This document shows positions 1 to 11,530 of a stretch of 64,000 bases of DNA, in pieces; position 1 is the first letter of the stretch; each line of letters opens with the position of its first letter. Made by a program: the position numbers and the translations under genes. This DNA comes from Schistocephalus solidus (Eukaryota > Platyhelminthes > Cestoda > Diphyllobothriidea > Diphyllobothriidae). Location of the stretch: positions 1 to 64,000 of the forward strand of contig WEDG01000815.1 of the NCBI GenBank assembly GCA_017591395.1, written 5' to 3'. The notes under the pieces are model-generated. The model saw only the letters and a program-made list of their open reading frames with translations, was not told the origin of the DNA and made no database searches.

Positions 1-250
1 TGGTATTACTTCGTTCAGTTACGTATTGCTTGCGTGTTGGCATTCACACGGGACGTGTTAATGCGGCCTATCGATATTGTAGTCCTTCCGCTATGACGTC
101 TACTCCTCGACGTTATGATCTGACCAGCAGATGACATGCAGCCTGCCCACGGCTCGTGCGTACCTCAAGACCACCTACACAGGTTGGTAAAGACCATCTA
201 TCGTTTCGCTGAGAGGTGAACCACTCACCATTCAAAGAGAGAAAAGAAGC

Positions 251-2269
251 ATGTTGGACTGGCTGGTTTGGAAGAAGGATGTGAGAACTGAAGACCCTAT
301 TCGTCGGATCCTCTTTTCTTTCGAAAGGTTCGAAAGTCGTACAATCGAAGGACCTACAGAGAAGAAAGGATCGGGAGCACGCACGTATGTAACGTTAAAC
401 GCTGGTTTCGTCGAGGGAAGTACCGCATCCGATAGCATGATTAAAGGAAGAACTCTCTGGAGTGACCTCGACACCATGGACATAATCTCATCTTCTGTTT
501 TGGACATCCTTCTGAAAGTTTTCCCGGCAGAGATGAGCTCGCATGAATCACTCTCTCTCGCTTTCGGCACAGGTATTCAACAGAAAATTAAGCGACAGAA
601 AACTGGCGTAGGACAAACAAACGTGACGATTCGGCTGATTGAAGACCTTCAGGATGATCCACAGGAGCAGGTCGGTCTCTTCCGCTCAATGCCCCTGACA
701 CCGCTACTGCATCGGTTCAAGGATGCCCAAGTGGACGTGACTTTAAGGAGTACATGGGGCTTTGTACCGGTGTTACGGTCGAATCCCCGAAACTTTCCTC
801 CATCTTGGATGCACATCATCAGTATCATCAATTTCCTTCTAACCTTTCCGAGGCCTGATGATGTGCCACCGAGGGTGGATGGAGGTCTGATGACGCAGAT
901 AATGATCGCTGATGGTTGTTCTTACGATGACTGGCCTCTGCAGCATCCTTCTCATCTGGGGCTCGACGCTTCACTCCTCTTCAGAGCAGAGTGGTTTAAG
1001 GACGCGCATGTACCTATTCCTCTCCAAATCCCTTGTGCGAGAAGTTCTACTGGCTGCCTGACAGCAGCACCGGTCTGCATTCGCCTCCTCCTCACGGATA
1101 CTGCAAGCCATCAAAACAACCCGGAGTCCTCCAAACGGGTTATCCACTTCGAGCTCTCAGTAGCTTGGTCTTCTAGTGCACTCAATGGCTCTACCTCCCA
1201 TCTCTCATGGACCCGTGCACTCTGCATTGTAGTGACCGGTCTTTTGATGTGGCTGGAGCTAAAGACTTTTAAGGCAGCCTTCGATCACACCTTCTGTGAA
1301 TCCATGCTATGGTATCATAACCTGGACACCCCCTGTTGAAGGCTTCAACGAACGCATTGCCTCTATGTGCACCCTCATGGCAGTAGCCTACTTCATCACG
1401 GTGGAGAATGAGATGGAGCCTACGACTATGGTACTTTGTCTCCCGCGAGGCCGCCATCTCCGTGAATCAGGTATTGCAGAGAATGAGTCAGCTCAACAAC
1501 TGCTTGACAATGTCATTTCCAGATATATATTTGAGCAGTTGGCTCGTCGAGGGTCTACTCTCACCTCAAAGCCGGCACTTTCTGCTTTTGCGACTTCAGT
1601 ACCTGGAGCGGCGGTGTCCTTCGCCTGTCTGACAAACTTCTTCTCCCGCATACTACAGGGAGGACTACAAAGGCGGCGAAGGCTCCTGAAGCTCCTCAAC
1701 ACCATAATATGCAGCTTCGATGCGCTGATGAAAGCAACCGAGTTCAACAGTGGAAGATCAAAACCATCAGCGACTGCTGCATGATAGCCGCCGGCTTGGA
1801 CATGCTACGGCGGTAGAGACGGACAGCGATTGAAAGCACGTGCTAGAATTGATGGAATGCTGCTTCGGGCTCTACCGCACCCTGGATGACATCAATGACA
1901 AATGCATCATTGGGACGGATAGAAGTTCCTCATGAAGGTGGGCTACTACGTGGGTGATGTGCGGCCGGCATCATCGGTTCACGAAAACCTATCTATGACA
2001 TTTTGGGGAACACGGTGAATGCTGGCCAGTCGAATGTACTCCACTGGATACAAAGGGGAAAGATCCAGGTGCCTGAGGAAGTGAAGCTGATGCTGGAGGA
2101 CAGCTATGACTTTGAGTATCGTGGAACTGTCTTCGTCAAGGGCAAGGGAGACATGCAGACGTACTTTGTCATCAAAAAGGCGAGATGGGCCTGCAACCGG
2201 CTGATTCGCTACCCCATCAACCAACTTTTCGCTAACTATACAGAGTTCGTAGCTAAAGACCGTGTTTAG
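251..2269 (+). pseudogene. Adenylyl cyclase-like pseudogene (C2 catalytic domain)
   Basis: The part from about 1490 to 2200 is a recognisable second cytosolic (C2) domain of a membrane adenylyl cyclase, the enzyme that makes cyclic AMP from ATP. In order, scattered over three frames, it shows KLLNTIICSFDALM (~1690-1730), KIKTISDCCMIAAGL (~1755-1800), LDDINDKCII (~1883-1912), MKVGYYVGDV (~1932-1961), AGIIGSRKPIYDI and GNTVN (~1967-2018), ASRMYSTG (~2025-2048, in another frame), then GKIQVPEEV and RGTVFVKGKGDMQTYFV up to ~2187. At least four frame changes and in-frame stops break it. The open frame 251-1339 upstream is 362 codons long. It contains MTPLL-like and RFKD-like stretches that could be the linker or membrane region, but this match is weak. 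No introns interrupt the C2 part, so a processed retrocopy is possible; I see no poly(A) tail. Family assignment is firm for 1490-2200 and weak upstream. Confidence 0.72.
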
Positions 2270-3159
2270 TCAAGTTCCTTTTAGCTTCTATCGAGTGCAT
2301 TTGTTCTGGTTTCAAGTGTTAACGTCTGAACCTGATTTTTGGGCTCTCAAGATAAGGGTTTATACTGACAACTTATCTGCAAACGCCTACATAGATGATC
2401 GTGTTGGATGAGACTTGTTGAGATTGTTGCTTTTGGTTTTGGAGTGCAAGTCACGCAGCTCTGATTAATCCCAAATTCGCTGACGACATGTCGAGATTGT
2501 GATGGTTTGAGAACGCGAGGTCTCCCATATCTCCAGTCAGGGAAGATGGAGTTAATCGGGCCCAGCTCTACGGTGGCAAGTAAGCGTATAAAACCAGGCA
2601 GGGGCAGAAATTTTTCTGGCGAACGGAGTCCTAGCCGTTGAGGGTGTTAGCCCCGGCGCGAAGTGCATGCATGCGCCTGGACTTTCCATCACGCAGCCAA
2701 TCAGCAAAGGTTCGGCTAAAAATTGGCCTCAAGCGGGACCAGAGTCCCGCGCGAGCACTGGTAATCAGGGGATATAAGGCGGACTGAAAACGGTATGAGT
2801 AAGTGGCCGCACAGACGACTACGGTGGCAGACATTTTGACTAGAGGGTGGAGACCAGGCCCATTTTATTTTGGGGTTGCGAATGCCTGTGATTCAATTCT
2901 TATAACCTGATTTTTCAAGACTTATTTTGATATATTACCATGCGGGTTGAATGGCCTGGAAAATCATTCCAATGTTCTCACGGCGAGTTTGGACTGCCTT
3001 ACTTGAAATAAAGTCGGTCGTACTTCATTCAAAAGGATGTCAATTAACAGCGACGACCAAAAATATTTCAGTTTCAGCTCATCTCCCACATCCGTACAGA
3101 AGGGTAGCCCGACAGTTTGCAGAATTACACAGAATCTCTGTGGTGAGTGAGATATCACG
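2270..3159. other. Unassigned region with TATA-like boxes
   Basis: No gene recognised. There is a TATA-like box at about 2588 (GTATAAAACC) and another at about 2774 (GATATAAGG). An 11-bp direct repeat, CTACGGTGGCA, occurs near 2568 and 2818 on either side of them. The composition is GC-richer than the surroundings. This could be the remains of an LTR or of a promoter; nothing decides between them. Confidence 0.25.
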
Positions 3160-3164
3160 TCGGC

Positions 3165-3440
3165 TCAGGCGGCAAATAGTGAAAACCGGATGAAAGGCAT
3201 CAATTTGGGAGACAGAGTGTCTACGTTATTCTGTGCGCTGGGCCGTAGCCTTGTAGTGCTAACGCCTTGCGCGTGTTGTACGCTGAACCTCTCGCTTCTA
3301 CCATACACGTACGCACCTGTTGCTGTCTGGTCCTCGATAGTCCTGACTGTCACGCACCGGCCAATCATCTTCAAGGCTGACTCACACCCTGACCGCGCTG
3401 GGGTCCTTGACGACCACGGTCTCACACACGCATGGGACGT
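3165..3440 (-). repeat. Dispersed repeat R1, copy 1 (minus)
   Basis: On the minus strand this stretch reads through GTGAGTCAGCCTTGAA, then ATGATTGGCCGGTGCG, then a downstream block with ACCAGACAGCAACAGG. The same order of blocks, with small gaps, appears on the plus strand at 5390-5540, and a shorter piece lies near 6770. No coding function is suggested, and the open frames in it differ between copies. Confidence 0.55.
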
Positions 3441-4417
3441 AGCACGCGGCGGCTGGATGTGCCCTCGCCCGGTAGCTAACTTCCTCCAAACTGGCGTCCC
3501 ACTTCTGATCTTCTACGAAACCGGACCAGAAGGTAGTAGCGGCCAGGGCCTCTTCTATCCACTTAGCTTGCTGTGATAACCTCCCTCCATCGACTTCGTC
3601 TTCTTCTTCATTCTTCTTCTTTTTCTTCAGAGGTGCCTTCTCCTAGTGAAAGATGCGGCTTTAGAAAATGAAGGGTTTTTCAGCGTTCATGAATAAACCG
3701 ATGGTTTTAGCAACGTCACTCAGCCGTACCACCTACGCTAGATTATATAATCGAAGTTGAGATCAGTCAGCCGGCGGCCGGGTGCAAACTCACAATCGCC
3801 ATATACGCCTAGGGCCCTTTCGATAATCCAGCCAATGGTACGGTTGAAAACCGTTGGTGACCGCATATATCCTTTAGAATGCCAGACCTAACATCGAATG
3901 CTTGGGACAGACTGCTATTGCAAAAGATTGATCTTTGAAATAGAAACCTCGCAGCCACGAGAGGGCCTCAGTTCTACCCAGTATGTGAGAAAAACATTAA
4001 ACAGCTTCCATAACGTCCATCTTCACAACCTACCACTGTTACGAGCAAGGACCAATCTCAGTTGATTTTCAATCTGAACTAGTGAGGAGCATCACCAACT
4101 CAGAAATTGAGATACTTCAGGAAATTCTGAGTCCATACCTTTAGCGTTAGTGAATCATTTCTAGCTTATTCATAGGTATCATCCAAGCAATTTCCGAAGT
4201 CATCCCATAAAGACGAATCGTCAGATCGTATAACAAGGAAGGTGACTGTGACTAGTATGTTAGTTCAAGCATACTGACTGAGTCAGAGAATCTGGGCAGG
4301 TATACATTCCTTTGGTTGGCTCTCTTTGTTGAAACCTCTGAAAATTGGTCTCAATACACTGACAGAAACAATCACTCGATACCCCTAGACCCTTCTGAGG
4401 ATCTGTCTTAGGTTGGT
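3441..4417. other. Unassigned region
   Basis: A pyrimidine-rich CTTCTT run at about 3595-3635 is the only marked feature. Its complement resembles the purine run at 7015-7030. No splice-bounded open frame or known protein motif was seen. Confidence 0.3.
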
Positions 4418-5089
4418 CTAACGGGTTGACCCCAAACGCTGCCATGCACCCTTTTTCCTACTCTCACCGTTCGACTCGTTCTGCAGCCATGACAGGTCCG
4501 CTTCTACGGCCGTTAGAGCTCCGAAAATCCTCAATGTTACTTGACAGAGCGAGCATAGGCATAGGTAGCCGGCATCCGCCGTGTTCCACAAACACTTATT
4601 GGAGAAACCGAGGTTATAAGCCAGATTTACCTCGGGAGAGACAGATCTGGGCAGTCGCTGTGTGCCAGTCCGTTCATCATACGCACTCGCACTGGTGGCG
4701 AATTTTCCTTCCCCATCCGTAGGAGTAGCTGGTTTGAGATCCAAGGTCATCCGCAAAGGCTGGCCGAGGTTGAGGCACAAAGTTCGGTCTGACACTGCTG
4801 TTGCCACCCTGGCCGAGCGGAACACCGAGTCAAGAACAAACGTGTTTGCAGCAGCCAGTTTCCAAAGGTCTACATCAAAATGGAAGTGAACTGCAGGGGC
4901 CTTAGTTAAAACGCCCAAATCCAGCGTTAGTGCATGGCTGAATGAGCATATAAAATCAGAAGGAAATAAAATGTAGAGATAAAGCTCTCTTGCGTACTTG
5001 TGTACTCTGCAAGGACTCAAATTTGTACTAGACGAGATCAGTGTGCACCACTTCCATATCAAATGACCAGTGTATGAACTTAACTTCAT
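4418..5089 (-). CDS. Unidentified 223-codon open frame
   Basis: This is one of the longest uninterrupted frames in the window outside the LINEs and the adenylyl cyclase relic. I do not recognise the product. The N-terminal third is hydrophobic with several Cys residues. The middle is Ala/Thr rich (FATSASAYDERTGTQ) and the end is basic. A second minus-strand frame (4260-4445) continues past the stop with a frame change, so it may be a broken longer reading frame. No introns, signal peptide or catalytic motif are evident, and the codons are not clearly gene-like. It could be an open frame by chance in GC-richer DNA. Confidence 0.2.
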   Translation of the reverse strand: MKLSSYTGHLIWKWCTLISSSTNLSPCRVHKYARELYLYILFPSDFICSFSHALTLDLGVLTKAPAVHFHFDVDLWKLAAANTFVLDSVFRSARVATAVSDRTLCLNLGQPLRMTLDLKPATPTDGEGKFATSASAYDERTGTQRLPRSVSPEVNLAYNLGFSNKCLWNTADAGYLCLCSLCQVTLRIFGALTAVEADLSWLQNESNGESRKKGAWQRLGSTR

Positions 5090-5389
5090 TCCAGATTTCT
5101 GAGTCCTAGTAAGTGTGTTAAGGGTCGGAACCTGCGTCTCCTTCTCGTCTGGCCACGCTCCAAGTCCCTTCTCGTCGGATGGTCCCGTGGACTAAATTTT
5201 AGAACTCTGTGTCCCCGCGACCGACCGGTAGCACGGCGCATTGACGTGCTAGAAGTCATTACCGTAGGAGGAGCAAGTACGGAATCCTCTTTGGCATCGA
5301 ACAGTCTGTACCCCTCCCTCAGCTCTATACCCCGTCCTTAGTTCGATTTCGTTCCACTTGTGAAGGTTTCTGGGAGTCCCAAGTGTATG

Positions 5390-5545
5390 AGACTGTGTGG
5401 TTGTCATAGGGCATCCAGCACGGTCAGGTGTGAGTCAGCCTTGAAAATGATTGGCCGGTGCGGACCAGACAGCGGCAGGTGCGCGCGTGCATGTAGAAGT
5501 GAGAGTTTCAGCATTCAACGTACGCACGGCGTTGGGTCATTACAT
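5390..5545 (+). repeat. Dispersed repeat R1, copy 2 (plus)
   Basis: Contains GTGAGTCAGCCTTGAA, then ATGATTGGCCGGTGCG, then ACCAGACAGCGGCAGG, and then a stretch similar to the copy at 3165-3440 on the opposite strand. The two copies are thus inverted relative to each other and about 2 kb apart. Similarity fades after about 5540. Confidence 0.55.
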
Positions 5546-6870
5546 CTCCTCCATACATATGCGATTTTCTTATATTTACATGGGCTGGACTATTTTGCTC
5601 ATTAGACAATGCACTTTTCCACTCTTTGTTTATTCTAACTACAGAAATTAGGCAATTTGCACACGACGCCAACACCGTTTTGAAGAAAGAAATTGGCACA
5701 AATTTTTGAAACTCATTCACGGACGACATTTCATGATGCCGACAGTTGCAGCTTTCGGTCACTATGTATCCTTTGATTTCTTCCAGTACAACCTCTTTTG
5801 AGTACCCATTTTTATCCACGGTGAATAGAGGTCTTTTTTGCTGAAAATGTTGAAAATAAAGCCCCTCTCTCTTTCCTTCGTAGGCTGAGGTCTAGTCGAA
5901 GATGACTGAGAGTGAAAAGGTAGACACACACTTCTCCTAACATTGGCTGCATTAACGACAGCTTCTTAAACCTAGTGCCCAGGGTACTGTACTTATTGCT
6001 CACAAAATTATTTACCATACTAGCAGCACACGTGTTTCGCTCATATTCTGCCGCCACATGGCACCGCTGTGAGTGTTTCGGCTCATCACGGGGTACTCCA
6101 GACTTCACCCTGCGTGCTTTCTGGTAGATATTCCGGCGATGGAATATTGGTGCAACAACTGTCTGGGCTTTTAGCTAGTACCTATGCTGTCGGTGTGGTT
6201 TCACCTGTAACCCCCCAAATATACTACTGGCTGCCTGTTGGCAGTTCGATGAATATGACGCGGTTATCCCGCAGTGCTCCACGTTAGAAATTAGTTTCTG
6301 AGCAAAGTAAAAAGCAAAAGTACCCATTACAGTTGCGTTTTTTCCATCTGCGCTTCCTGATTGGTCAGTAGGAGTCGACACCTCTGTCTAATGTCGCCTT
6401 GGCTTACATGCGGGTACGCTTGCGCTGCTGGGACACCTTCTGGGGACTGCGTGCTCAGGTGTTTTATGAAGGACTTTCTGTTCTGGAGATTGAAGCAAAT
6501 GATTTAGCTGCTCTCAAAACATCTTACTGACAGCTCAGCCTTCACGTTCGTCCGTTTTTCAGAAACCACAGTAAGCAGCAAGGCATGGTCAAAGCAAAGC
6601 AGCATATTGGATGCTGCTTTCTTCAAATGCCGCTGGAAAAGCTTCCTTAACACATTACTTGCCTTTGAGGGGAGGTTGTCTTTCAGGGAGTTTAACGATC
6701 TCTATAATCTTTGCCTAAACCATCAGAAGTTCTCGGCGGTGCAAATTATAACAACCCACTACTGGTCACCCGCATCAGCCTTGAAGATGATCTTTCTATG
6801 AGTGAAATGGTAGGCTGAAATGCAACGTTTAGTCAAACGAGGCGGTAAACGGCAGCCAGACAGCTGACCA
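5546..6870. other. Unassigned region with a fragment of repeat R1
   Basis: No supported gene. A short piece of the R1 repeat (CAGCCTTGAAGATGAT) lies near 6776-6791. The remaining small open frames lack splice signals and motifs. Confidence 0.3.
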
Positions 6871-6879
6871 ACCCAGGAG

Positions 6880-7160
6880 GAGGAGGAAGCCCGAATGATT
6901 AAATGAGACTGGCCAATAACACCAAACAAGCAAGAGGGACCATTATCGCATTCCCCTCTGTACGTTAGACATTATGCTTATAAAAGTAGGGAGGCGAGAT
7001 TAAGGAAGCAGTTTAGAAGAAGAAGACGAAGACTCGATCGCTGGAACAGGAAGTTTATTGGCTTGATGGCCGTCTCTGATGTATATATCTCCACGAAACT
7101 CTTCATTGTAATAAATCTAAAGTTTTGGACTCGATCTATACGCGTTTAGAGTCACGACAC
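6880..7160 (+). promoter_or_regulatory. Possible solo LTR or pol II promoter block
   Basis: In order the plus strand shows a CCAAT-like GGCCAATAAC (~6910), a good TATA box CTTATAAAAG (~6979-6988), a purine-rich GAAGAAGAAGACGAAGAC run (~7017-7034), and a poly(A)-type AATAAA (~7110). The spacing resembles the U3-R-U5 order of an LTR. No paired LTR, primer-binding site or gag-pol frame is seen, so this is inference from promoter grammar only. Confidence 0.3.
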
Positions 7161-7519
7161 AGACGGTTTTCAGCTGGCGAGATAGTCGGTCACTCTCAGG
7201 ACCGAGATTAAAGCTGCAATGGTTCCTTTTCTGGGTATATTTTATGGCATTCTCATTAATGTGGGGTCAAAATTGCCCTTAGCAAAACCTGGAAAATGGA
7301 ACAGTCGATCAGGTCGGTTGTGGTAGGCTAATCAACAAGAGTAACATAAACGTGTACTTACATATAATGAGTAGTAAAATGACATGCTATTGTTGTTGAC
7401 AAGATTCTCGTGAATGAGGCATACGCGATGAGTTTGAGATAATAATAAATGCTTTAAAAATGGTACTGAAATATAGAAAGTAGAATTTTAATACTAAGAG
7501 TGATTCAACTGGGACGTGA

Positions 7520-10250
7520 CTAAGAAGATCTGGTGATATTATAGTGGGCACTGCCATACTGGTCCAGGTTTTTATTAAAAAGCTCAACGGAAGTAGCCAT
7601 GACATCATCCAAAAGCAAAGCGGTCCAAGCGTCGACCACCCTCTTGGAGAAGAAGAACTTTAGTGAGTCCCAGTCGCACGTAGTTTCAGTGGATGACCTC
7701 TCAAGTTCGTGGTTGTTGCTAACTAGAAGAAGTCTCCAGGTACGAGGCAGCAGCCCGGACCGCACATGATACGAAATGTTTGTATCAGGTCACCTCATAG
7801 CTGCCTGTAACTCAAGGAAAGGAGATCAAGGTTAGCTTATCGGGTTTCATAGGGTAATGAGCCCTGTCCAGTCACAAGTTTGGTTGCACGCCTTTGAACC
7901 TTTCGGCCGATATTGAGGTCCTTCGCGGTCTAGGGTTTCCAAGCTTGGGTATCGAACTCCAATTGCGGCCGCACAAAAGTTGGAAAAACTTTGGCAAAGC
8001 AGTCTTCATCAAAGACAGAGAAAGTCCGCTTGACAGAGCTGACATCGCAGACCTGACTACCTTTGAACAATGCAGCGAGGGTTTTTAGGGAGGTCAAGAT
8101 CCACACTCCCAAGTCCTTCTGCACGTCAACTTCTTGCAATGGTATACCATCCAGGAATCCATGAGGTTCAGAGTGCTAGTTCTACCGACTCGTAGAATAG
8201 TGCATTTGTTCTCATTTAACGGCAAAAGCCAGTCCTTCGACCATTGTTGAAGTCAGTTTAGGTTTTCCTGCAAATAATTTACGTCAGCTGCCGTTCTGCT
8301 GTCACTCCATAGCTTAATATCATCCACCGAAACGGCGAAATTACAACCCAGTTAATTGACGCAGTCATCACGTACAAAATGAACAGAGTATGGCCAAGAA
8401 CGGAGCCCTAGGGAACCACTTTCAACCGCAACCTCCGCCGACTGCTGGTTACCGACATGGATGGTTTGATAGCGGCAAAATAAAAAGCTTTTGATCCATC
8501 TCAGGACATTACCTCTAAGGCCTGTTCGGTTGAGTTTGTGTAGGAGTCGCTGGTGTGGGACACTATCAAATACCTTCTTAAAGTCAATGCAGACTACGTG
8601 CAGCGTATTTCCTTCATCAACTGCTCGCGTCCAATGTTCCAAACAATAGAGCAAGTTCGTTACGCAAGACCTGCCACTTCGGAATCCATCGGATAATAAT
8701 TTATGTTGCTCTAAGAAGTGCATTAGCTGTCACTTTATAATTTTTTCCATGATTTTGCAGGAGATCGTTTGGTCTGTAATTATTTGCTGAGACCTTGCTG
8801 CAAAATTTATATAGTGGTATGATTCTCGCAGAATTTCAATCAGCAGGTAACGTGCCGGCATCGAACGCGGTTTGAAAAGCATGGACAATGGTTTGGTAAA
8901 TTCCACAGCGAGTTCCTTTAATAACTTTGGCGGTTTATCATCTGGACCCAGTGATTTAGACTCATTTAGAACCAACAGTTTTTTTGTGAACATTTGCTTC
9001 GTCGAAAGATACAACCTCTATTGTTGGACCCTCATCTAAGTTGTAGTCGGGAGGATAAAATGCGCTTTCCCTCGTAAAGATGGATTTAAAGAATTCTGAA
9101 AGGTGCTCCGCTTTTACTCCATCCTCACTAATCTCTAGGTTTTCGCTAGTCTTTAGTAAGGGAACGGGTCCCTGTTACGCGTGCTCCTTCTAATGTAGTT
9201 GTATAATTACTTCGAATTTTCCACTGATTGGTTCAATAGGTCTTTTTCAAACTCTTGTCGTGTTCTGAGGATAAGCCGTTTCACTTGGTTCCTTTGTACC
9301 TTGTATGCGCTTATGTATGCAGGATTCTCATCAGCGAGTGATTTCTTCCCCAACCTCCGCTTTTTATTCACTTATTTTTTCAACGTTTGAGTTAGCCACT
9401 GGTGTCTGTTATCCAGTCTCTTACGTGAAATCGGACGGTCGTTGCTGAGGAGAATATGCAATAACTCACTAAATCATTCCCAATCCTCGACCGAAAAAAG
9501 TTGACTCCCAGTTGATGCTTTTGAGTTGAGTCTTTATTTGATCAAAGTCACCAAATAAAATAGTTCTTCTAAATCTGGTGGGTTATTCAGACACCGAAAA
9601 AATTAAATAGTCCCAGTGAAGTACAACGTGGTCACTCTGACATAGGGAAGGTAGACCTCGCACCTCACCAATACTATCTAGCGATTTCGGAACACCAGTT
9701 CCAACTAGTTAGACTGCTGTCCCTCCCGCACCCTCGTTGGAAACAAGACGTGCTGAGTGAGGAATGACCTCAGGGCCATTTCAAATAAACGTCAGTTAAA
9801 ATATAGTTCTGGACCACGTGCAGATACTGAACTCCAATCAGTGAGCGGTGCATTGAAGTCGCCTATTATCAAGACGTCAGATCGAGAGTCAAATCTTTCT
9901 AGGTCTTCTAACAGGTGAACATAATCCACAGAGTCACTTCTTGGTGGTCGGTAGATGGTCCGGACTTCCAGGCTGTGTGAACTCGGTACCTTTATAGTGA
10001 GCCAAATAGTTTCGAAGCGGCATGAAAACTGTTCTGTTTTTTTTTCTGACACTAGGACTCCGTGTTTTACGTATATATCAACGCCTCCTCCCTTACGCCT
10101 TTCACGGTATCTTCTAAATAGCTGGTAGCCAGGTATACTTAGCTCATGGTCGTCCACGTGTTGGGACAACCAGGTTTCTGTCAAGGAAATTATGTCTGGT
10201 AAGAGATCACAGATATGGATCTTCATCTCCTCAAATTTTGATAGCATGCT
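7520..10250 (-). pseudogene. LINE family 1 ORF2 relic: endonuclease plus reverse transcriptase (copy A)
   Basis: The endonuclease is preserved in one frame at 9792-10247: SLTETWL, GYQLFRRYRERRKGGGVD, TIYRPPR and IGDFNAPLTDW. The reverse transcriptase lies at 8300-9014 with SLGPDDKPPKLLKELA, SDGFRSGRSCVTNLLY and CIDFKKVFDSVPHQRLLHKL. The catalytic FADD box is changed: 8319-8327 reads VDD inside FAVSVDDIKLW, so the first part is altered while the Asp pair survives. C-terminal pieces KDLGVW and FVRPQLEF (7930-8139) and SKRVVDAW (7520-7765) complete it. Several frameshifts and stops separate the blocks. Confidence 0.8.
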
Positions 10251-10399
10251 TTACGCATTGGTGTACATGAATGTTAACTTCCGGTTTAAGGGACATGTGG
10301 TTGCGATGCGGCTCGAGCCTTCAGTTAATGCCTCGGCTGCGCGGTCATCCGTACCGGACCCGCCCAATGGAAGAATGGTAGACGCTGCCTCACTTGGCT

Positions 10400-11373
10400 G
10401 TCGTAGATAACCAAATTTGGCTCCCCTCACTGAACCGCTTTCTCAGTTCTAGAACTAGTATGTGACGTTTCAACCTTTCTGATGGTGAGAAGTCCCGTTA
10501 AAAAATGCCGTTGTCGGAGCCTTTTATTCTTAATCACCTGGAAAGAATGAGCCTAGACTGCTCGCTACTGACCAGCACAACTTTAAGTAGTCGAAGGAGT
10601 GTTAATTCCGGTGGGTTTTATGCCCGTTTCCCAAGGCTAAAGACTTTGATCACTTCGACTGCCTCAGAGGGTTCCAAAATGATATTAAGTAGGCCCTGGA
10701 AGAGCGTTAGATCATCCGAAACTCACTCAGTGGATATGATTTCATTTGATTCCGGGAGTTCTTGAATAATGATGCATTTTTCTCTATCAACTTGATTTTT
10801 ACCTACCATTGGGTGTAGTTCGCTAAATTATGCATTGCTCTGACACTATTCGCTGTTCGTGACCTGTTGTGCCAGATTTGGGAGAAGCACCTGGCCCAGA
10901 GGGCAGTGCATTGTAATCAGTAGTTCTGGTGGGGAATCAATAGCACTGCTCATGTTGAGTTTATCAAGCTCAAAATGTTTTTGCGATTCGTTAAATGTTT
11001 TAGGGCCCACGGCATCTACCGTAATAGGCAGCACACTCGTCGTCGTTTCTGGTTCGGGTTTGGCTGAGGTATGTCTCGCAAGCGATTGTCTATTACTCAT
11101 TGCCTTTTAACTGTCAAATTAACTTTTTTCTTGTTGTTTCAAGTTTTCTCGCTGGTCGTTTTCGTCTTGCATTTCCACTGTTTGTTCTGGGGCTGCCGTA
11201 ACAGCTACTGAATGTATTGCTGGCGTACCTATTACGCGAGGTCTTTTTGCCCTTCTTCTAGTTATCCGTCCAATAGGTTCATTCTTAGCGTCGACTGTGT
11301 CTAACCTAGACCGTAATAGGATTTTCATCTTCTCAATCTCTTCCTCGAGATAATTGATCTTTCCGGCCAACAC
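10400..11373 (-). pseudogene. LINE family 1 ORF1 relic (copy A)
   Basis: The minus strand begins with a heptad-like helix (MLAGKINYLEEEIEKMKILL), consistent with the coiled coil of LINE ORF1 trimers, followed by a basic RRRAKRPR patch. Further on, in a shifted frame, comes CIIIQELPESNE, the start of the ORF1 RNA-binding fold. Then FSLGKRA follows, and finally RDFSPSERLKRH, the C-terminal basic motif. At least four stops or frame changes separate these pieces. Family knowledge: ORF1p is the RNA-coating chaperone of LINE particles. The copy cannot encode it. Confidence 0.6.
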
Positions 11374-11454
11374 CTGTCATCCACTACAAATTATATCAGC
11401 ATGTGGTACGCCCACACAATCAACTAAAGTTTTGCAATATCATTCACCGTCATG

Positions 11455-11530
11455 ATGCGGTGGCCCAGTGGTTCGCGCGCACGATTAAAATGTCTAGGGT
11501 CTGCGGATCAACCCCATGCCATGACGTATC
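11455..11530 (+). repeat. tRNA-like pol III promoter, possible SINE head
   Basis: The A-box TGGCCCAGTGG at 11461-11471 matches the tRNA A-box consensus TRGCNNAGYGG exactly. About 43 bp on, GGATCAACCCC (11504-11514) is a partial B-box (consensus GGTTCGANTCC). The arms do not fold into a clean cloverleaf, so this is not a functional tRNA gene. It may be the head of a tRNA-derived SINE or a tRNA pseudogene. No second copy is obvious in this window. Confidence 0.35.

Larger units (their letters stand above)
7380..11390 (-). mobile_element. LINE family 1 (CR1-like), copy A, near full length, dead
   Basis: On the minus strand, reading down from 11390, an ORF1-type region (coiled-coil start, RNA-binding middle, basic C-terminal motif) precedes an ORF2 with an apurinic-type endonuclease, reverse transcriptase and C-terminal region. 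That order is typical of CR1/jockey-group LINEs. It is about 4 kb. The 5' limit is set only by the last recognisable ORF1 residues and the 3' limit by loss of similarity, so both are approximate. Unlike the 39-56 kb copies, I could not find the AAGTGACTTA tail, so this copy belongs to another subfamily or has lost its end. Confidence 0.8.

Noticed and set aside
251..570. Minus-strand frame over the cyclase pseudogene
   Set aside because: It lies opposite the longer plus-strand frame and shows no motif.
6880..7160. Calling a complete LTR retrotransposon here
   Set aside because: Only promoter-like signals are present; no second LTR, primer-binding site or gag/pol sequence is in the window.
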